Below, in pieces: positions 26,889 through 35,480 of a DNA stretch of 64,000 bases. Position 1 is the stretch's first letter. Every line of letters begins with the position of its first letter. The position numbers and the translations under genes are program-made. The notes beneath the pieces are model-generated. The model was given only the letters and a program-made list of their open reading frames with translations, ran no database searches and was not told where the DNA came from. Origin of the DNA: Sphingomonadaceae bacterium OTU29LAMAA1. GTDB taxonomy: Bacteria; Pseudomonadota; Alphaproteobacteria; Sphingomonadales; Sphingomonadaceae. The stretch is taken from contig CP099617.1 of the NCBI GenBank assembly GCA_024072375.1, positions 1,778,001 through 1,842,000 of the forward strand, given 5' to 3'.

Positions 26889-28589
26889 ATGCCGAAGTGG
26901 CCTCCGATCCGGTGCATCGTTGCCACCCTGCTGCTGCTGCTGGCAAGCATCGTCGCTGCGCCGGCGGTCGCGGCTACCGGTACGCCGCTGCGGACCTGCA
27001 TCTTGCCCGCAACATTGTTGTCCGGGATCGCTGGCGACGCGTTGCCAGGGGCGCTGTTCGCGCATCCCGACCGGTTCGATTGTACGACCAGAGCGACCGA
27101 TTTCGGCGCGGGCGATTTCTGGGTCCTGTCGCAACCGCTGCCACAGGCTGCAGTGGGCGGCCCCGTCACCCAGGTCCGGCAGGCGAGCCTGTGGCAGAAC
27201 CGGGTCACCCTCTACGTCCTGTATGCCGATGGCGCGATCCGGCATATCGGCTTCACCAGCGCCACCGCCGGTGAGCATCTGATGCTGGGCGCCGTGGTGC
27301 AGCTGGCATTGCCACGCCATCACGTCCACCCGACGCGGCTGCTCTGGCATATCGAGGGATCGCTCAATCGTCGTGGCGTACTGGTAGGACCGGCGCTGGT
27401 CGATCACCGCACCGCTGCCAATACCGAAATTACGATGGCGGCGCTCTATGCGGCCTTCGCCGGCATGTGCCTGGCATTGCTCGTCTACAATCTGGCGCTT
27501 TGGGCAGCACTGCGGCAGGCGTTCCAGCCGGCTTATTGCCTGATGGTGTTGTGCCTGCTGGCCTATGCCTTCACCTCATCGGGGCTGCTCGGCCAGTTGA
27601 CCGGTATCGACAACAACGATCGGCAGCGGCTGAGCTATGTGCTGCTCGGCTGGTCCGCCGCGACCGCGATGGTGTTCGCCCGCGCATTTCTGGAACAGCG
27701 CGTCTTCGACGGCTGGCTGCGGCCGTACAGCAACCTCGTCATCGCGTTCCTGCTGATCGCCACCGGCAGCTACGCCATTCTGTCACCGCGCTTTGCGGAC
27801 ATTACCGATCCGCTGAGCACCTTCGCGTATCTGCTGGTGATCACCTGGCTGGTGCCGGTGCTTGTCCGCGCCTGGCGGCGGCGCAGCAACTATCTCTGGA
27901 TCTTCGCCCTCGCCTGGGGCGCGCCGGTTGCGCTGGCCGGCGTCCGTGTCCTCGCCGCGTTCAACCTGATCGGCTGGCAGATGTGGATCGACAATTCGAC
28001 GCTGCTGGCGATGGCGCTGGAGGCGGCGCTGTCGTCGCTCGGCGTCGCCTATCGCATTCGCCTGCTCAGCGTCGAGCGGGACGAGGCACGCGAGCAGGAG
28101 ATCGCCGCCCGCCTGCTCGCCGCGACCGATCCGCTGACCGGCCTGCTCAACCGCCGCGCTTTTCTGGACAATGCGATCGGGCGGACGGAAGACCACCAGC
28201 TGATCCTGATCGACATCGACCATTTCAAGAGCATCAACGAGACGATCGGCCATGACGGCGGCGACGAGGTGCTGCGCGTGATCGCAAGGGCCTTGCGCGC
28301 CTCCGCGACGCCCGAGGCGCTGGTAGCGCGCGTCGGCGGCGAGGAATTCGCGATGATCGCTCCGGCCGAGGCGCCACTCGACGCGCGTGGCGTGCTCGAC
28401 AGGCTGCGCATGGAGCGGATGCCGTTCGACCTGACCGTCACTGCCAGCATCGGCACCTGCATCGGCCCGCTGACCCGCGAGACTGACTGGAAGGCGATGT
28501 ATCGCTGCGCCGATCGCGCCTTGTTCGAGGCGAAGGCGGCAGGCCGCGACCGCGTGCGTAACGGCGCGACGCTTGCCGACGCCGCCTGA
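26889..28589 (+). CDS. Membrane diguanylate cyclase (7TM-type sensor with GGDEF domain)
   Basis: 566 residues; makes c-di-GMP in response to an unknown envelope signal. A signal peptide (1-28) is followed by a periplasmic beta domain (to about residue 180), then seven hydrophobic helices between about 180 and 390. This is the 7TMR-DISM arrangement. A short coiled coil (LSVERDEAREQEIAARLLAATD) leads into GGDEF: DPLTGLLNRRAF, LILIDIDHFKSINETIGHDGGDEVL and the active-site loop GGEEF. No RxxD inhibitory site stands five residues before GGEEF, so product feedback is probably absent. AGGGG eight bases before ATG 26889 supports the start. Confidence 0.9.
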   Translation: MPKWPPIRCIVATLLLLLASIVAAPAVAATGTPLRTCILPATLLSGIAGDALPGALFAHPDRFDCTTRATDFGAGDFWVLSQPLPQAAVGGPVTQVRQASLWQNRVTLYVLYADGAIRHIGFTSATAGEHLMLGAVVQLALPRHHVHPTRLLWHIEGSLNRRGVLVGPALVDHRTAANTEITMAALYAAFAGMCLALLVYNLALWAALRQAFQPAYCLMVLCLLAYAFTSSGLLGQLTGIDNNDRQRLSYVLLGWSAATAMVFARAFLEQRVFDGWLRPYSNLVIAFLLIATGSYAILSPRFADITDPLSTFAYLLVITWLVPVLVRAWRRRSNYLWIFALAWGAPVALAGVRVLAAFNLIGWQMWIDNSTLLAMALEAALSSLGVAYRIRLLSVERDEAREQEIAARLLAATDPLTGLLNRRAFLDNAIGRTEDHQLILIDIDHFKSINETIGHDGGDEVLRVIARALRASATPEALVARVGGEEFAMIAPAEAPLDARGVLDRLRMERMPFDLTVTASIGTCIGPLTRETDWKAMYRCADRALFEAKAAGRDRVRNGATLADAA

Positions 28590-28647
28590 CGGGCCGCTGG
28601 CAGCCGCCTCGACTTTCTGCTACGCATCGTCGGGGAGGACATGCTGG

Positions 28648-28842
28648 ATGACGGACCGTCGTAAATTGGCAATCGCCGCACTGGCGGTCGTGACGATCGT
28701 AGCGGTGCGCCACCCGACTCCGAACATCCGCCTGTTGACCCATGACGTTGGTGATACACAACCCCATCGCGTGCAGGCGGCGATCGACCTGGGGCTGATG
28801 GGCTTCTCCGTCCTTTATACCTGGACCGCGCGCCGTACCTGA
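28648..28842 (+). CDS. Small putative membrane protein
   Basis: 64 residues from ATG 28648, with GGGGAGGA ten bases upstream. Two weakly hydrophobic helices (KLAIAALAVVTIVAV and AAIDLGLMGFSVLYTW) flank a polar loop, suggesting a two-pass inner-membrane peptide. I do not recognise a family. It follows the GGDEF gene and runs tail-to-tail against the aldehyde dehydrogenase gene with 4 nt between them. Confidence 0.5.
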   Translation: MTDRRKLAIAALAVVTIVAVRHPTPNIRLLTHDVGDTQPHRVQAAIDLGLMGFSVLYTWTARRT

Positions 28843-28846
28843 TTGA

Positions 28847-30205
28847 TCAGCCGATCACGGTCTTCAGGTTCATGAATTCGTGCAGCCCGTATGGACCGAG
28901 CTCCCGCCCGTAACCCGACCGCTTGATACCGCCGAACGGGGCCTCCGGACTGGAGGCCAGCATCGCGTTCACCGCGATCATGCCAGCCTCGATATCCCGC
29001 TCGAACCGGTCGCGCTCGGCCGGGTCGCGTGTCCAGACCGACGATCCGAGGCCGAACGGCACGTCGTTCGCCAGCGCGATCGCGGCGTCGATATCGGCGG
29101 CGCGGAACACCATCGCGACAGGACCGAACAATTCCTCCTGCGCCGCCGGATGATCGATCGGCACGTCGACCAATATTCCGGCCGACATATAAGCGCCCCT
29201 GCCTGGCAACGCCTCGCCGCCGAACAACAGCTTGCCGCCGGCGCGCCGGATCGCCTCGAGCTGGCCGAGCGTGGTGGCGCGCTGCTCTTCGCTCGACAGC
29301 GGTCCCATGTCGGTGTCGCCGTCCATCGGATCGCCGGCCTTGACTGCGCGCATCGCCGTCGAGAACCGCTCCAGGAAAGCATCATAGACGTCGGTATGGA
29401 CGATCATCCGTTTGGCGCAGATGCACGACTGGCCGGTGTTCTGCACCCGCGCCTTCACCGCCTGCTGGACCGCAGCGTCTAGATCGGCCGAGGGCATGAC
29501 GATAAACGGATCCGACCCACCCAGTTCCAGCACCGCTTTCTTCAGGTGACGCCCCGCCGCCTCGGCGACCTTGATCCCCGCGCTCTCGCTGCCGGTCAGC
29601 GTCACCGCAACGATGCGCGAATCTGCGATCAGGGCATCAACCTTGTCGCTCTTGATCGCAAGGTTCTGAAACAAGCCGGCGGGCGCACCCGCCGCGACGA
29701 TCATCCGTTCGATCGCCGCGCCGCACCCTTGCGTCAGCGAAGCATGCTTCAGCAACCCGACATTGCCCGCCATGATCGTCGGCGCGGCAAAGCGAACGAC
29801 CTGCCAGTACGGGAAATTCCACGGCATGACGGCCAGTACCGGTCCCAGCGGCAGCCAGCGCGCGGTGGCGGGACCGTTTGGCGTCTGGAACGTTGCCGGC
29901 GCGAGCATCGCCGGTCCCTCCTGGGCATAGTGACGAAACGCCGCGGCGCATTTCTGCACCTCGGCGATGGCCGATGACAGGGTCTTGCCCATCTCGCGCG
30001 TCGCGATCTCCGCCAGTTCGCGCACATTGGCCTCGAACTGTTCCGCGATACGTTCCAGCAAGGCGGTCCGCTCGTCGTACGTCGTCGTCCGCCATCGCAC
30101 ATACGCGGCAGCGGCGCGGGCGATCTTGTCCTCCAGTTCGGCGGCGGTGAGCTCGGCAATGCTGGCGCCGGCGATGCCGGTAGCGGGATCGATACTTGTG
30201 AACAT
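28847..30205 (-). CDS. NAD(P)-dependent aldehyde dehydrogenase, succinate-semialdehyde type
   Basis: 452 residues, close to the short Sad/YneI class that oxidises succinate semialdehyde to succinate (GABA or tyrosine breakdown). Visible are SIDPATG at the N-terminus, the cofactor block [31 protein letters not shown], the general base Glu in [11 protein letters not shown] and the catalytic Cys in [11 protein letters not shown]. The C-terminus has [25 protein letters not shown] 30205 ([10 protein letters not shown]) is right for the family. The substrate is inferred, since no GABA transaminase is near. Confidence 0.85.
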   Translation of the reverse strand: MFTSIDPATGIAGASIAELTAAELEDKIARAAAAYVRWRTTTYDERTALLERIAEQFEANVRELAEIATREMGKTLSSAIAEVQKCAAAFRHYAQEGPAMLAPATFQTPNGPATARWLPLGPVLAVMPWNFPYWQVVRFAAPTIMAGNVGLLKHASLTQGCGAAIERMIVAAGAPAGLFQNLAIKSDKVDALIADSRIVAVTLTGSESAGIKVAEAAGRHLKKAVLELGGSDPFIVMPSADLDAAVQQAVKARVQNTGQSCICAKRMIVHTDVYDAFLERFSTAMRAVKAGDPMDGDTDMGPLSSEEQRATTLGQLEAIRRAGGKLLFGGEALPGRGAYMSAGILVDVPIDHPAAQEELFGPVAMVFRAADIDAAIALANDVPFGLGSSVWTRDPAERDRFERDIEAGMIAVNAMLASSPEAPFGGIKRSGYGRELGPYGLHEFMNLKTVIG

Positions 30206-30280
30206 CAACGGCCAACGCGCCGCAATCGCGAGCGATCCCGCTTCTTGCACCCGCCCCGCCCGTGCCGCATAGCGACACGC

Positions 30281-30520
30281 ATGGATACGCCGATCGAAAC
30301 CCTGTCGTTCGAGGACGCCCTCAAGGAACTGGAACGCATCGTCGGCCGGTTGGAAAGCGGAGAGGCGACGCTGGACGAGTCGATCCAGCTTTACGAGCGG
30401 GGCGACCGCCTGCGCCAGCGCTGCGCGGAACGGCTCGACGCCGCGCAGGCCCGGATCGAGGCAATCCGTCTGGATGCCGACGGCAAGGCCGCCGGTACCC
30501 GCCCCTTTGCCGCGGGCTGA
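30281..30520 (+). CDS. xseB: Exodeoxyribonuclease VII small subunit
   Basis: 79-residue XseB, partner of XseA in a single-strand DNA exonuclease. The conserved core [34 protein letters not shown] is complete. ATG 30281 is chosen because upstream residues do not match the family. It precedes ispA by 4 nt, the usual alphaproteobacterial xseB-ispA pairing. Confidence 0.93.
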   Translation: MDTPIETLSFEDALKELERIVGRLESGEATLDESIQLYERGDRLRQRCAERLDAAQARIEAIRLDADGKAAGTRPFAAG

Positions 30521-30524
30521 GGCG

Positions 30525-31415
30525 ATGCAGCCTGCGTTAGCGGACGCCATGGCGACCGTGTCGGCCGACATCGACGCGCGGTTCGACCGATTGCTTGCGG
30601 TGCCGGACGATCCCCGGTCGAGCCTGTATGAAGCGATGCGCCATGCCGCGATCGGCGGCGGCAAGCGGCTGCGACCGCTGCTGCTGTGCGCCACCGCCGA
30701 CCTGTTTGGCGTGTCGCGCGACTGTTCGGGCGAGGTCGCGACGGCTGTGGAAGCGATCCACGTCTATTCGCTGATCCACGACGACCTGCCGGCGATGGAC
30801 GACGACGATCTGCGCCGCGGCAAGCCGACCGTGCACAAGGCGTATGACGAGGCGACGGCCATCCTCGCGGGCGATTGCCTGCACGCACTGGCATTCGAGA
30901 TTCTCGCCGATCCCGATACGCATCCGGACCCGTTCGTGCGCGCCGATCTGGTGATGGAACTCGCTCGCGCGTCCGGCCCTTCGGGCATGGCGGGCGGGCA
31001 GATGATGGATCTGGTCGCCGAACGATCACGGTTCGACCTGCCGACCGTCACCCGGTTGCAGCAGATGAAGACCGGTGCGTTGATTTCTGTATCGGTCGAA
31101 ATGGGCGCGATTCTGGGCCGGGTGCCGCCGGAGGGTCGCACCGGCCTGCGCGGCTATGCCCACGACCTCGGCCTCGCCTTCCAGATCGCCGACGATCTGC
31201 TCGATGCCGAGGGCGACGAGGCGATCGCCGGCAAGAAGCTGCGCAAGGACGAGGGCGCGGGCAAGGAGACGTTCCTGTCGCTGCTCGGCATCGACCGTGC
31301 GCGCGAACAATGCCGCATGCTGGTGGATCAGGCGGTGCAGCATCTGCATGGCCATGGGCCAGAGGCGGATGTGTTGCGCGACGTTGCGCGCTACGTGGTC
31401 GAACGGGACCATTGA
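30525..31415 (+). CDS. ispA: Farnesyl/geranyl diphosphate synthase
   Basis: Condenses isopentenyl diphosphate with allylic diphosphates for quinone, carotenoid and undecaprenyl synthesis. About 296 residues. The first Asp-rich motif (LIHDDLPAMDDDDLRRGKPTVH) and the second (FQIADDLLDAEGDE) are intact, as are GGGKRLRPLL near the N-terminus and the GKK stretch after the second motif. It is 4 nt after xseB. A second ATG at 30549 is a possible start. Confidence 0.93.
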   Translation: MQPALADAMATVSADIDARFDRLLAVPDDPRSSLYEAMRHAAIGGGKRLRPLLLCATADLFGVSRDCSGEVATAVEAIHVYSLIHDDLPAMDDDDLRRGKPTVHKAYDEATAILAGDCLHALAFEILADPDTHPDPFVRADLVMELARASGPSGMAGGQMMDLVAERSRFDLPTVTRLQQMKTGALISVSVEMGAILGRVPPEGRTGLRGYAHDLGLAFQIADDLLDAEGDEAIAGKKLRKDEGAGKETFLSLLGIDRAREQCRMLVDQAVQHLHGHGPEADVLRDVARYVVERDH

Positions 31416-31435
31416 GGCCATTCGGGGGCAACGAA

Positions 31436-31942
31436 ATGAGTGAACGGATCGGCGTCTATCCCGGCACTTTCGACCCCGTGACGCTGGGGCATATGGACAT
31501 CATTCGCCGCGGTGCGAAGCTGGTCGACAGACTGGTGATCGGGGTGACGACCAATCCATCCAAATCGCCGATGTTCACGATCGAGGAACGGATGGCGATC
31601 GTGCGCCGAGAGGTGGCAGATGTCGGGGGTGCGATCGACGTCGTCGCGTTCGATTCACTGCTGATGGATTTCGCCGAGCGCGAGGGTGCGAAGGTCATCA
31701 TCCGCGGTCTGCGTGCGGTAGCCGACTTCGAGTACGAATATCAGATGGCGGGGATGAACCAGCAGATCAACCCGCGGGTCGAGACGGTATTCCTGATGGC
31801 AGACGTCGCGCTGCAACCGATCGCCAGTCGATTGGTCAAGGAAATCGCGCTGTTCGGCGGACCGATCGGGAAGTTCGTGACACCCGCCGTTTGCGAGGAG
31901 GTCGTTGCGCGAGTCGAGGTGCTGGGCCGCAAGGGCAGCTGA
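31436..31942 (+). CDS. coaD: Pantetheine-phosphate adenylyltransferase
   Basis: 168 residues; adenylates 4'-phosphopantetheine to dephospho-CoA. The nucleotidyltransferase signatures are clear: GVYPGTFDPVTLGHMDIIRRG with the T/HxGH site, AKVIIRGLRAVADFEYEYQMA, and LQPIASRLVKEIALFGG, the ISSTxVR-like loop. ATG 31436 is 20 nt after ispA. The order coaD, peptidyl-prolyl isomerase, queA is a conserved alphaproteobacterial arrangement. Confidence 0.94.
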   Translation: MSERIGVYPGTFDPVTLGHMDIIRRGAKLVDRLVIGVTTNPSKSPMFTIEERMAIVRREVADVGGAIDVVAFDSLLMDFAEREGAKVIIRGLRAVADFEYEYQMAGMNQQINPRVETVFLMADVALQPIASRLVKEIALFGGPIGKFVTPAVCEEVVARVEVLGRKGS

Positions 31943-32108
31943 TCCCCCCTTATCGTCGCTCAGGCTACATTGTTGTCAGAGCTCTTCCGACTGCCGGTTC
32001 CTTTCCCCGCCACCAGCAAGTCTCCGCCCCATTCCGGCCACGATGTTCAGTTTGGTGCAATCAGTGATTTGGTTTAAGCCGCCCGGCATCACCAGAGTTG
32101 GAAATTTC

Positions 32109-32822
32109 ATGCGTCCGTTCGCCCGTTTGTTCGCGTTCCTCCTGTGCCTGTTCGCGGTGCCTGCATTCGCGCAGACGCTGCCGGTAGAGGTCGCCGGCCG
32201 CGCTACCCCGCCGCTGACCACCGACAAGGAAAATCTGTGGCTCCTCGACCTTTCCGACGGTGGACGGGTAACGATCTGGCTGCGTCCTGACGTGGCGCCG
32301 AAGATGGTCGAGCGGGTGAAGCTGCTGACCCGCCAGGGCTTCTACAACGGTCTTGCATTTCATCGCGTGATCGACGGCTTCATGGCGCAGGGCGGCGATC
32401 CCAAGGGCGACGGCACCGGCGGGTCGACGCTCCCCAATGTCGCCGCGGAGTTCAACTACCTCCCCCACGTCCGCGGCGTCGTGTCCGCGGCACGTGCCGA
32501 TGACGAGAACAGCGCCAACAGCCAGTTCTTCATCGTCTTCCAGCCGCGCCTCAACCTGGACAAAAAGTACACCGTTTTCGGCCGTGTGATCGAGGGCATG
32601 CAATATGTCGACGCGATCGAACGCGGTGAGCCGCCGACGGACCCCACCAAGGTCATCCGCGCCTATATCGCCGCCGACAACCCTCCCCCCTACACGCCTG
32701 CCGCCGCGCCTGCGCCGGTAACGCTCGGCGCGCCCGTGACTCTGCCCGGCAGCAGCAGTCCGGCGGGCAAGGCCGTACCGAAGCGCGCGTCCGCCACCAG
32801 GGCACCCGCTGCCGCAAAGTGA
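32109..32822 (+). CDS. Periplasmic cyclophilin-type peptidyl-prolyl isomerase
   Basis: 237 residues. A signal peptide ([19 protein letters not shown]) precedes a bacterial-type cyclophilin domain with [39 protein letters not shown] and [11 protein letters not shown]. The Arg in FHRVI and the Gln in MAQGGD, needed for isomerase action, are present. The last 50 residues are an Ala/Pro-rich tail. It overlaps queA by four bases (GTGA), so the two are coupled. It probably assists folding in the periplasm. Confidence 0.9.
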   Translation: MRPFARLFAFLLCLFAVPAFAQTLPVEVAGRATPPLTTDKENLWLLDLSDGGRVTIWLRPDVAPKMVERVKLLTRQGFYNGLAFHRVIDGFMAQGGDPKGDGTGGSTLPNVAAEFNYLPHVRGVVSAARADDENSANSQFFIVFQPRLNLDKKYTVFGRVIEGMQYVDAIERGEPPTDPTKVIRAYIAADNPPPYTPAAAPAPVTLGAPVTLPGSSSPAGKAVPKRASATRAPAAAK

Positions 32823-33844
32823 AAGTCGACCTCTTCGATTTCGTGCTGCCGCCGGAACGCATCGCGCTGCGGCCGGCGGTGCCGCGCGACACTGCCCGGC
32901 TGCTGGTGCTTGATGGCAATGCGACGCGCGATCTGACGGTGGGCGATCTGCCCGACCAGTTGCGCGCTGGCGATTGCCTCGTCTTCAACGACACCCGCGT
33001 CATTCCCGCCCGGCTCGACGGCCGGCGTGGAGACGCGAAGATCGGCGCGACGCTGCACAAGCGCGAAGGGGCGCGACGCTGGCGCGCCTTCATCCGCAAC
33101 GCCAAGCGACTGCGTGACGGCGACGCGATCGACTTCGGTAATGGTGTCACCGCTACCGCATCGGACCGTGCCGAGGACGGCAGCTTCGCGCTCGATTTCG
33201 CCGGTGACGAACCGGTCGAACTGCTGCTCGAGCGCGCCGGCCGGATGCCTTTGCCGCCCTATATCGCGGCCAAGCGGCCGACGGACGCACAGGACGCCGA
33301 CGATTACCAGACGATGTTCGCCGCCGAGCCCGGCGCCGTCGCCGCGCCGACCGCCGCGCTGCACTTCACGCCGGACTTGATCGCCGCGCTCGATAAGGCA
33401 GGCGTCTCGCACGAGATGCTGACACTGCATGTCGGTGCCGGCACCTTCCTGCCCGTCAAGGCCGACGATACCGCCGATCACCGCATGCATGCCGAATGGG
33501 GCCGGATCGACGCCGCGACCGCCGACCGCCTGAACGCCGTCCGCGCCCGCGGGGGTCGCGTCATCGCCATCGGCACCACCTCGCTCCGCCTGATCGAGAG
33601 CGCGACGGGTGAGGATGGCGTCATCCGACCGCTCGCGGGCGATACATCGATCTTCATCACGCCCGGCTACGTGTTCAGGGGTATCGACGGACTGCTGACG
33701 AACTTCCATCTGCCCAAATCGACACTGTTCATGCTGGTATCGGCGCTGATGGGGCGGGAGCGGATGCAGGCAGCCTATGCGCATGCGATCGATCGGGGGT
33801 ATCGCTTCTATTCCTACGGCGACGCTTCGCTGCTGATCCCTTGA
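32819..33844 (+). CDS. queA: tRNA preQ1(34) S-adenosylmethionine ribosyltransferase-isomerase
   Basis: 341 residues. Transfers and isomerises the ribosyl part of S-adenosylmethionine to preQ1 at tRNA wobble position 34 to give epoxyqueuosine. The blocks [42 protein letters not shown] [30 protein letters not shown] and [17 protein letters not shown] are typical. The GTG start lies inside the isomerase stop. Its functional partner tgt is not next door but 6.7 kb away in the same direction. Confidence 0.94.
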   Translation: MKVDLFDFVLPPERIALRPAVPRDTARLLVLDGNATRDLTVGDLPDQLRAGDCLVFNDTRVIPARLDGRRGDAKIGATLHKREGARRWRAFIRNAKRLRDGDAIDFGNGVTATASDRAEDGSFALDFAGDEPVELLLERAGRMPLPPYIAAKRPTDAQDADDYQTMFAAEPGAVAAPTAALHFTPDLIAALDKAGVSHEMLTLHVGAGTFLPVKADDTADHRMHAEWGRIDAATADRLNAVRARGGRVIAIGTTSLRLIESATGEDGVIRPLAGDTSIFITPGYVFRGIDGLLTNFHLPKSTLFMLVSALMGRERMQAAYAHAIDRGYRFYSYGDASLLIP

Positions 33845-33952
33845 GCGGGATCGCATGCCGGGAATGGCTATCGTCGTGCGGCGAAGCCGACTAAGCACAT
33901 GCTACGATCGCAATTTCCTTTTGCGGACCCGGATTAGGCGCAGGAACCGTCA

Positions 33953-35479
33953 GTGTCGCAACAACAAGGATCAGTGTTCGCGTCCACCGGCATCGACGGG
34001 CTGGATGACATCCTCAACGGGGGTTTGACGCCCGAGCGGCTTTATCTGGTCGAGGGAACGCCCGGCACCGGCAAGACCACGCTGGGTCTCGGTTTCCTGT
34101 TGACCGGGGCCGCTGCCGGTCAGACCGGCCTGTATATCACGCTCGCCGAGACCGAAGTGGAACTGCGGGCGGTCGCCGACACGCATGGCTGGACGCTCGA
34201 TCCGATCACGATCTTCGAGATGGTACCTGCGGACGGGCTGGGTGGCGATCACGAACAGACGCTGCTGCACCCCAGCGAGGTCGAACTCGGCGAAACGGTA
34301 CGGGCGATCATGGCCAGGGTGGACGAGATCCGGCCGGCCCGCGTCGTCATCGACAGTCTGTCCGAGTTGCGGCTGCTGGCGCAAAGTCCGGTGCGTTATC
34401 GCCGGCAGATCCTGGCGCTGAAGCATTATTTCTCGACCCGCCAGTGCACCGTGCTGGTCCTCGACGACAAGAGCGCCTCGGGTGGCGACTTGCAATTGCA
34501 CAGCATCGCGCATGGCGTCATCTCGCTGGAACAGACGCTGTCGGGTTTTGGGGCGCAGCGTCGCCGCATGCATGTGGTCAAGATGCGCGGCGTGCGCTTC
34601 CGCGGCGGTTATCACGATTTCGAGATCGAACGCGGCGGCCTGTGCGTCTATCCGCGGCTGGTGGCGTCGGAACATCACGATGATGGCGAGATGCCGTTCG
34701 TGTCTACGGGTTCACCGGCGTTCGATGCGCTGCTGGGCGGCGGCCTCGTCACCGGCACCGCGACGCTGCTGACCGGTCCGGCGGGCGTCGGTAAAACTAC
34801 TGCAACGGTCCAATGCATGGTCGCCGCCCTGAAACGCGGCGATCCGGCGTCCTATTTCCTGTTCGACGAACGGGCGGCGACATTAAAGGCGCGATCGAAG
34901 GCGCTTGGCATGGATTTGCAGCCATTCATCGATTCGAGACAATTGACGCTGCGGGCGATCGATCCTGCGGAGCTGTCGCCAGGCGAATTCGCCGCGACCG
35001 TGCGCGCTGCGGTGGAGCAGGACGGCGCGCGAATGATCGTGGTCGACAGCCTCAATGCGTACCTGCAGTCGATGCCGAGCGAGCAGTTCCTAATCCTTCA
35101 GATGCACGAGTTACTGACCTATCTGGGCCAGCGCGGCGTGGTGTCGATGCTGATCTTGGGAATGCACGGCATCATGGGCGACGTGCGCGCCGACGTCGAT
35201 CTCAGCTATCTCGCAGACACTGCGGTCCAGTTGCGCTATTTCGAGGCGTTCGGTGAGGTACGCCAGGCGATATCGGTCATTAAGACACGAACCGCGCGTC
35301 ATGAACGGATGATCCGCGAATTCCGGATTGAGGAGGCGGGCCTGACGTTTGGCGAACCGCTGAAGGAGTTCCGTGGCGTGCTGACCGGCGTGCCGACGTT
35401 CCAGGGCGAAGGCGTTGCACTGCTGGCGTCGCACGATGCCATACCCGTGGGCGATCGTGGCGACGATATCGTCACCTGA
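33953..35479 (+). CDS. Two-domain KaiC-like RecA-superfamily ATPase
   Basis: 508 residues with two KaiC domains. The first (about 10-240) has Walker A GTPGTGKTT at 35-43 and a Walker B-like VVIDSLSEL. The second (about 245-490) has GPAGVGKTT at 275-283 and VVDSLNAY. By my remembered alignment to Synechococcus KaiC, S431-T432 correspond to S418-Y419, so one of the two phosphosites is kept and the other is Tyr. No kaiA or kaiB is in the window. The GTG start has AGGA upstream. It lies 1 nt before a hybrid histidine kinase, its likely partner. Family roles outside cyanobacteria include stress and light signalling. Confidence 0.9.
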   Translation: MSQQQGSVFASTGIDGLDDILNGGLTPERLYLVEGTPGTGKTTLGLGFLLTGAAAGQTGLYITLAETEVELRAVADTHGWTLDPITIFEMVPADGLGGDHEQTLLHPSEVELGETVRAIMARVDEIRPARVVIDSLSELRLLAQSPVRYRRQILALKHYFSTRQCTVLVLDDKSASGGDLQLHSIAHGVISLEQTLSGFGAQRRRMHVVKMRGVRFRGGYHDFEIERGGLCVYPRLVASEHHDDGEMPFVSTGSPAFDALLGGGLVTGTATLLTGPAGVGKTTATVQCMVAALKRGDPASYFLFDERAATLKARSKALGMDLQPFIDSRQLTLRAIDPAELSPGEFAATVRAAVEQDGARMIVVDSLNAYLQSMPSEQFLILQMHELLTYLGQRGVVSMLILGMHGIMGDVRADVDLSYLADTAVQLRYFEAFGEVRQAISVIKTRTARHERMIREFRIEEAGLTFGEPLKEFRGVLTGVPTFQGEGVALLASHDAIPVGDRGDDIVT

Positions 35480-35480
35480 G

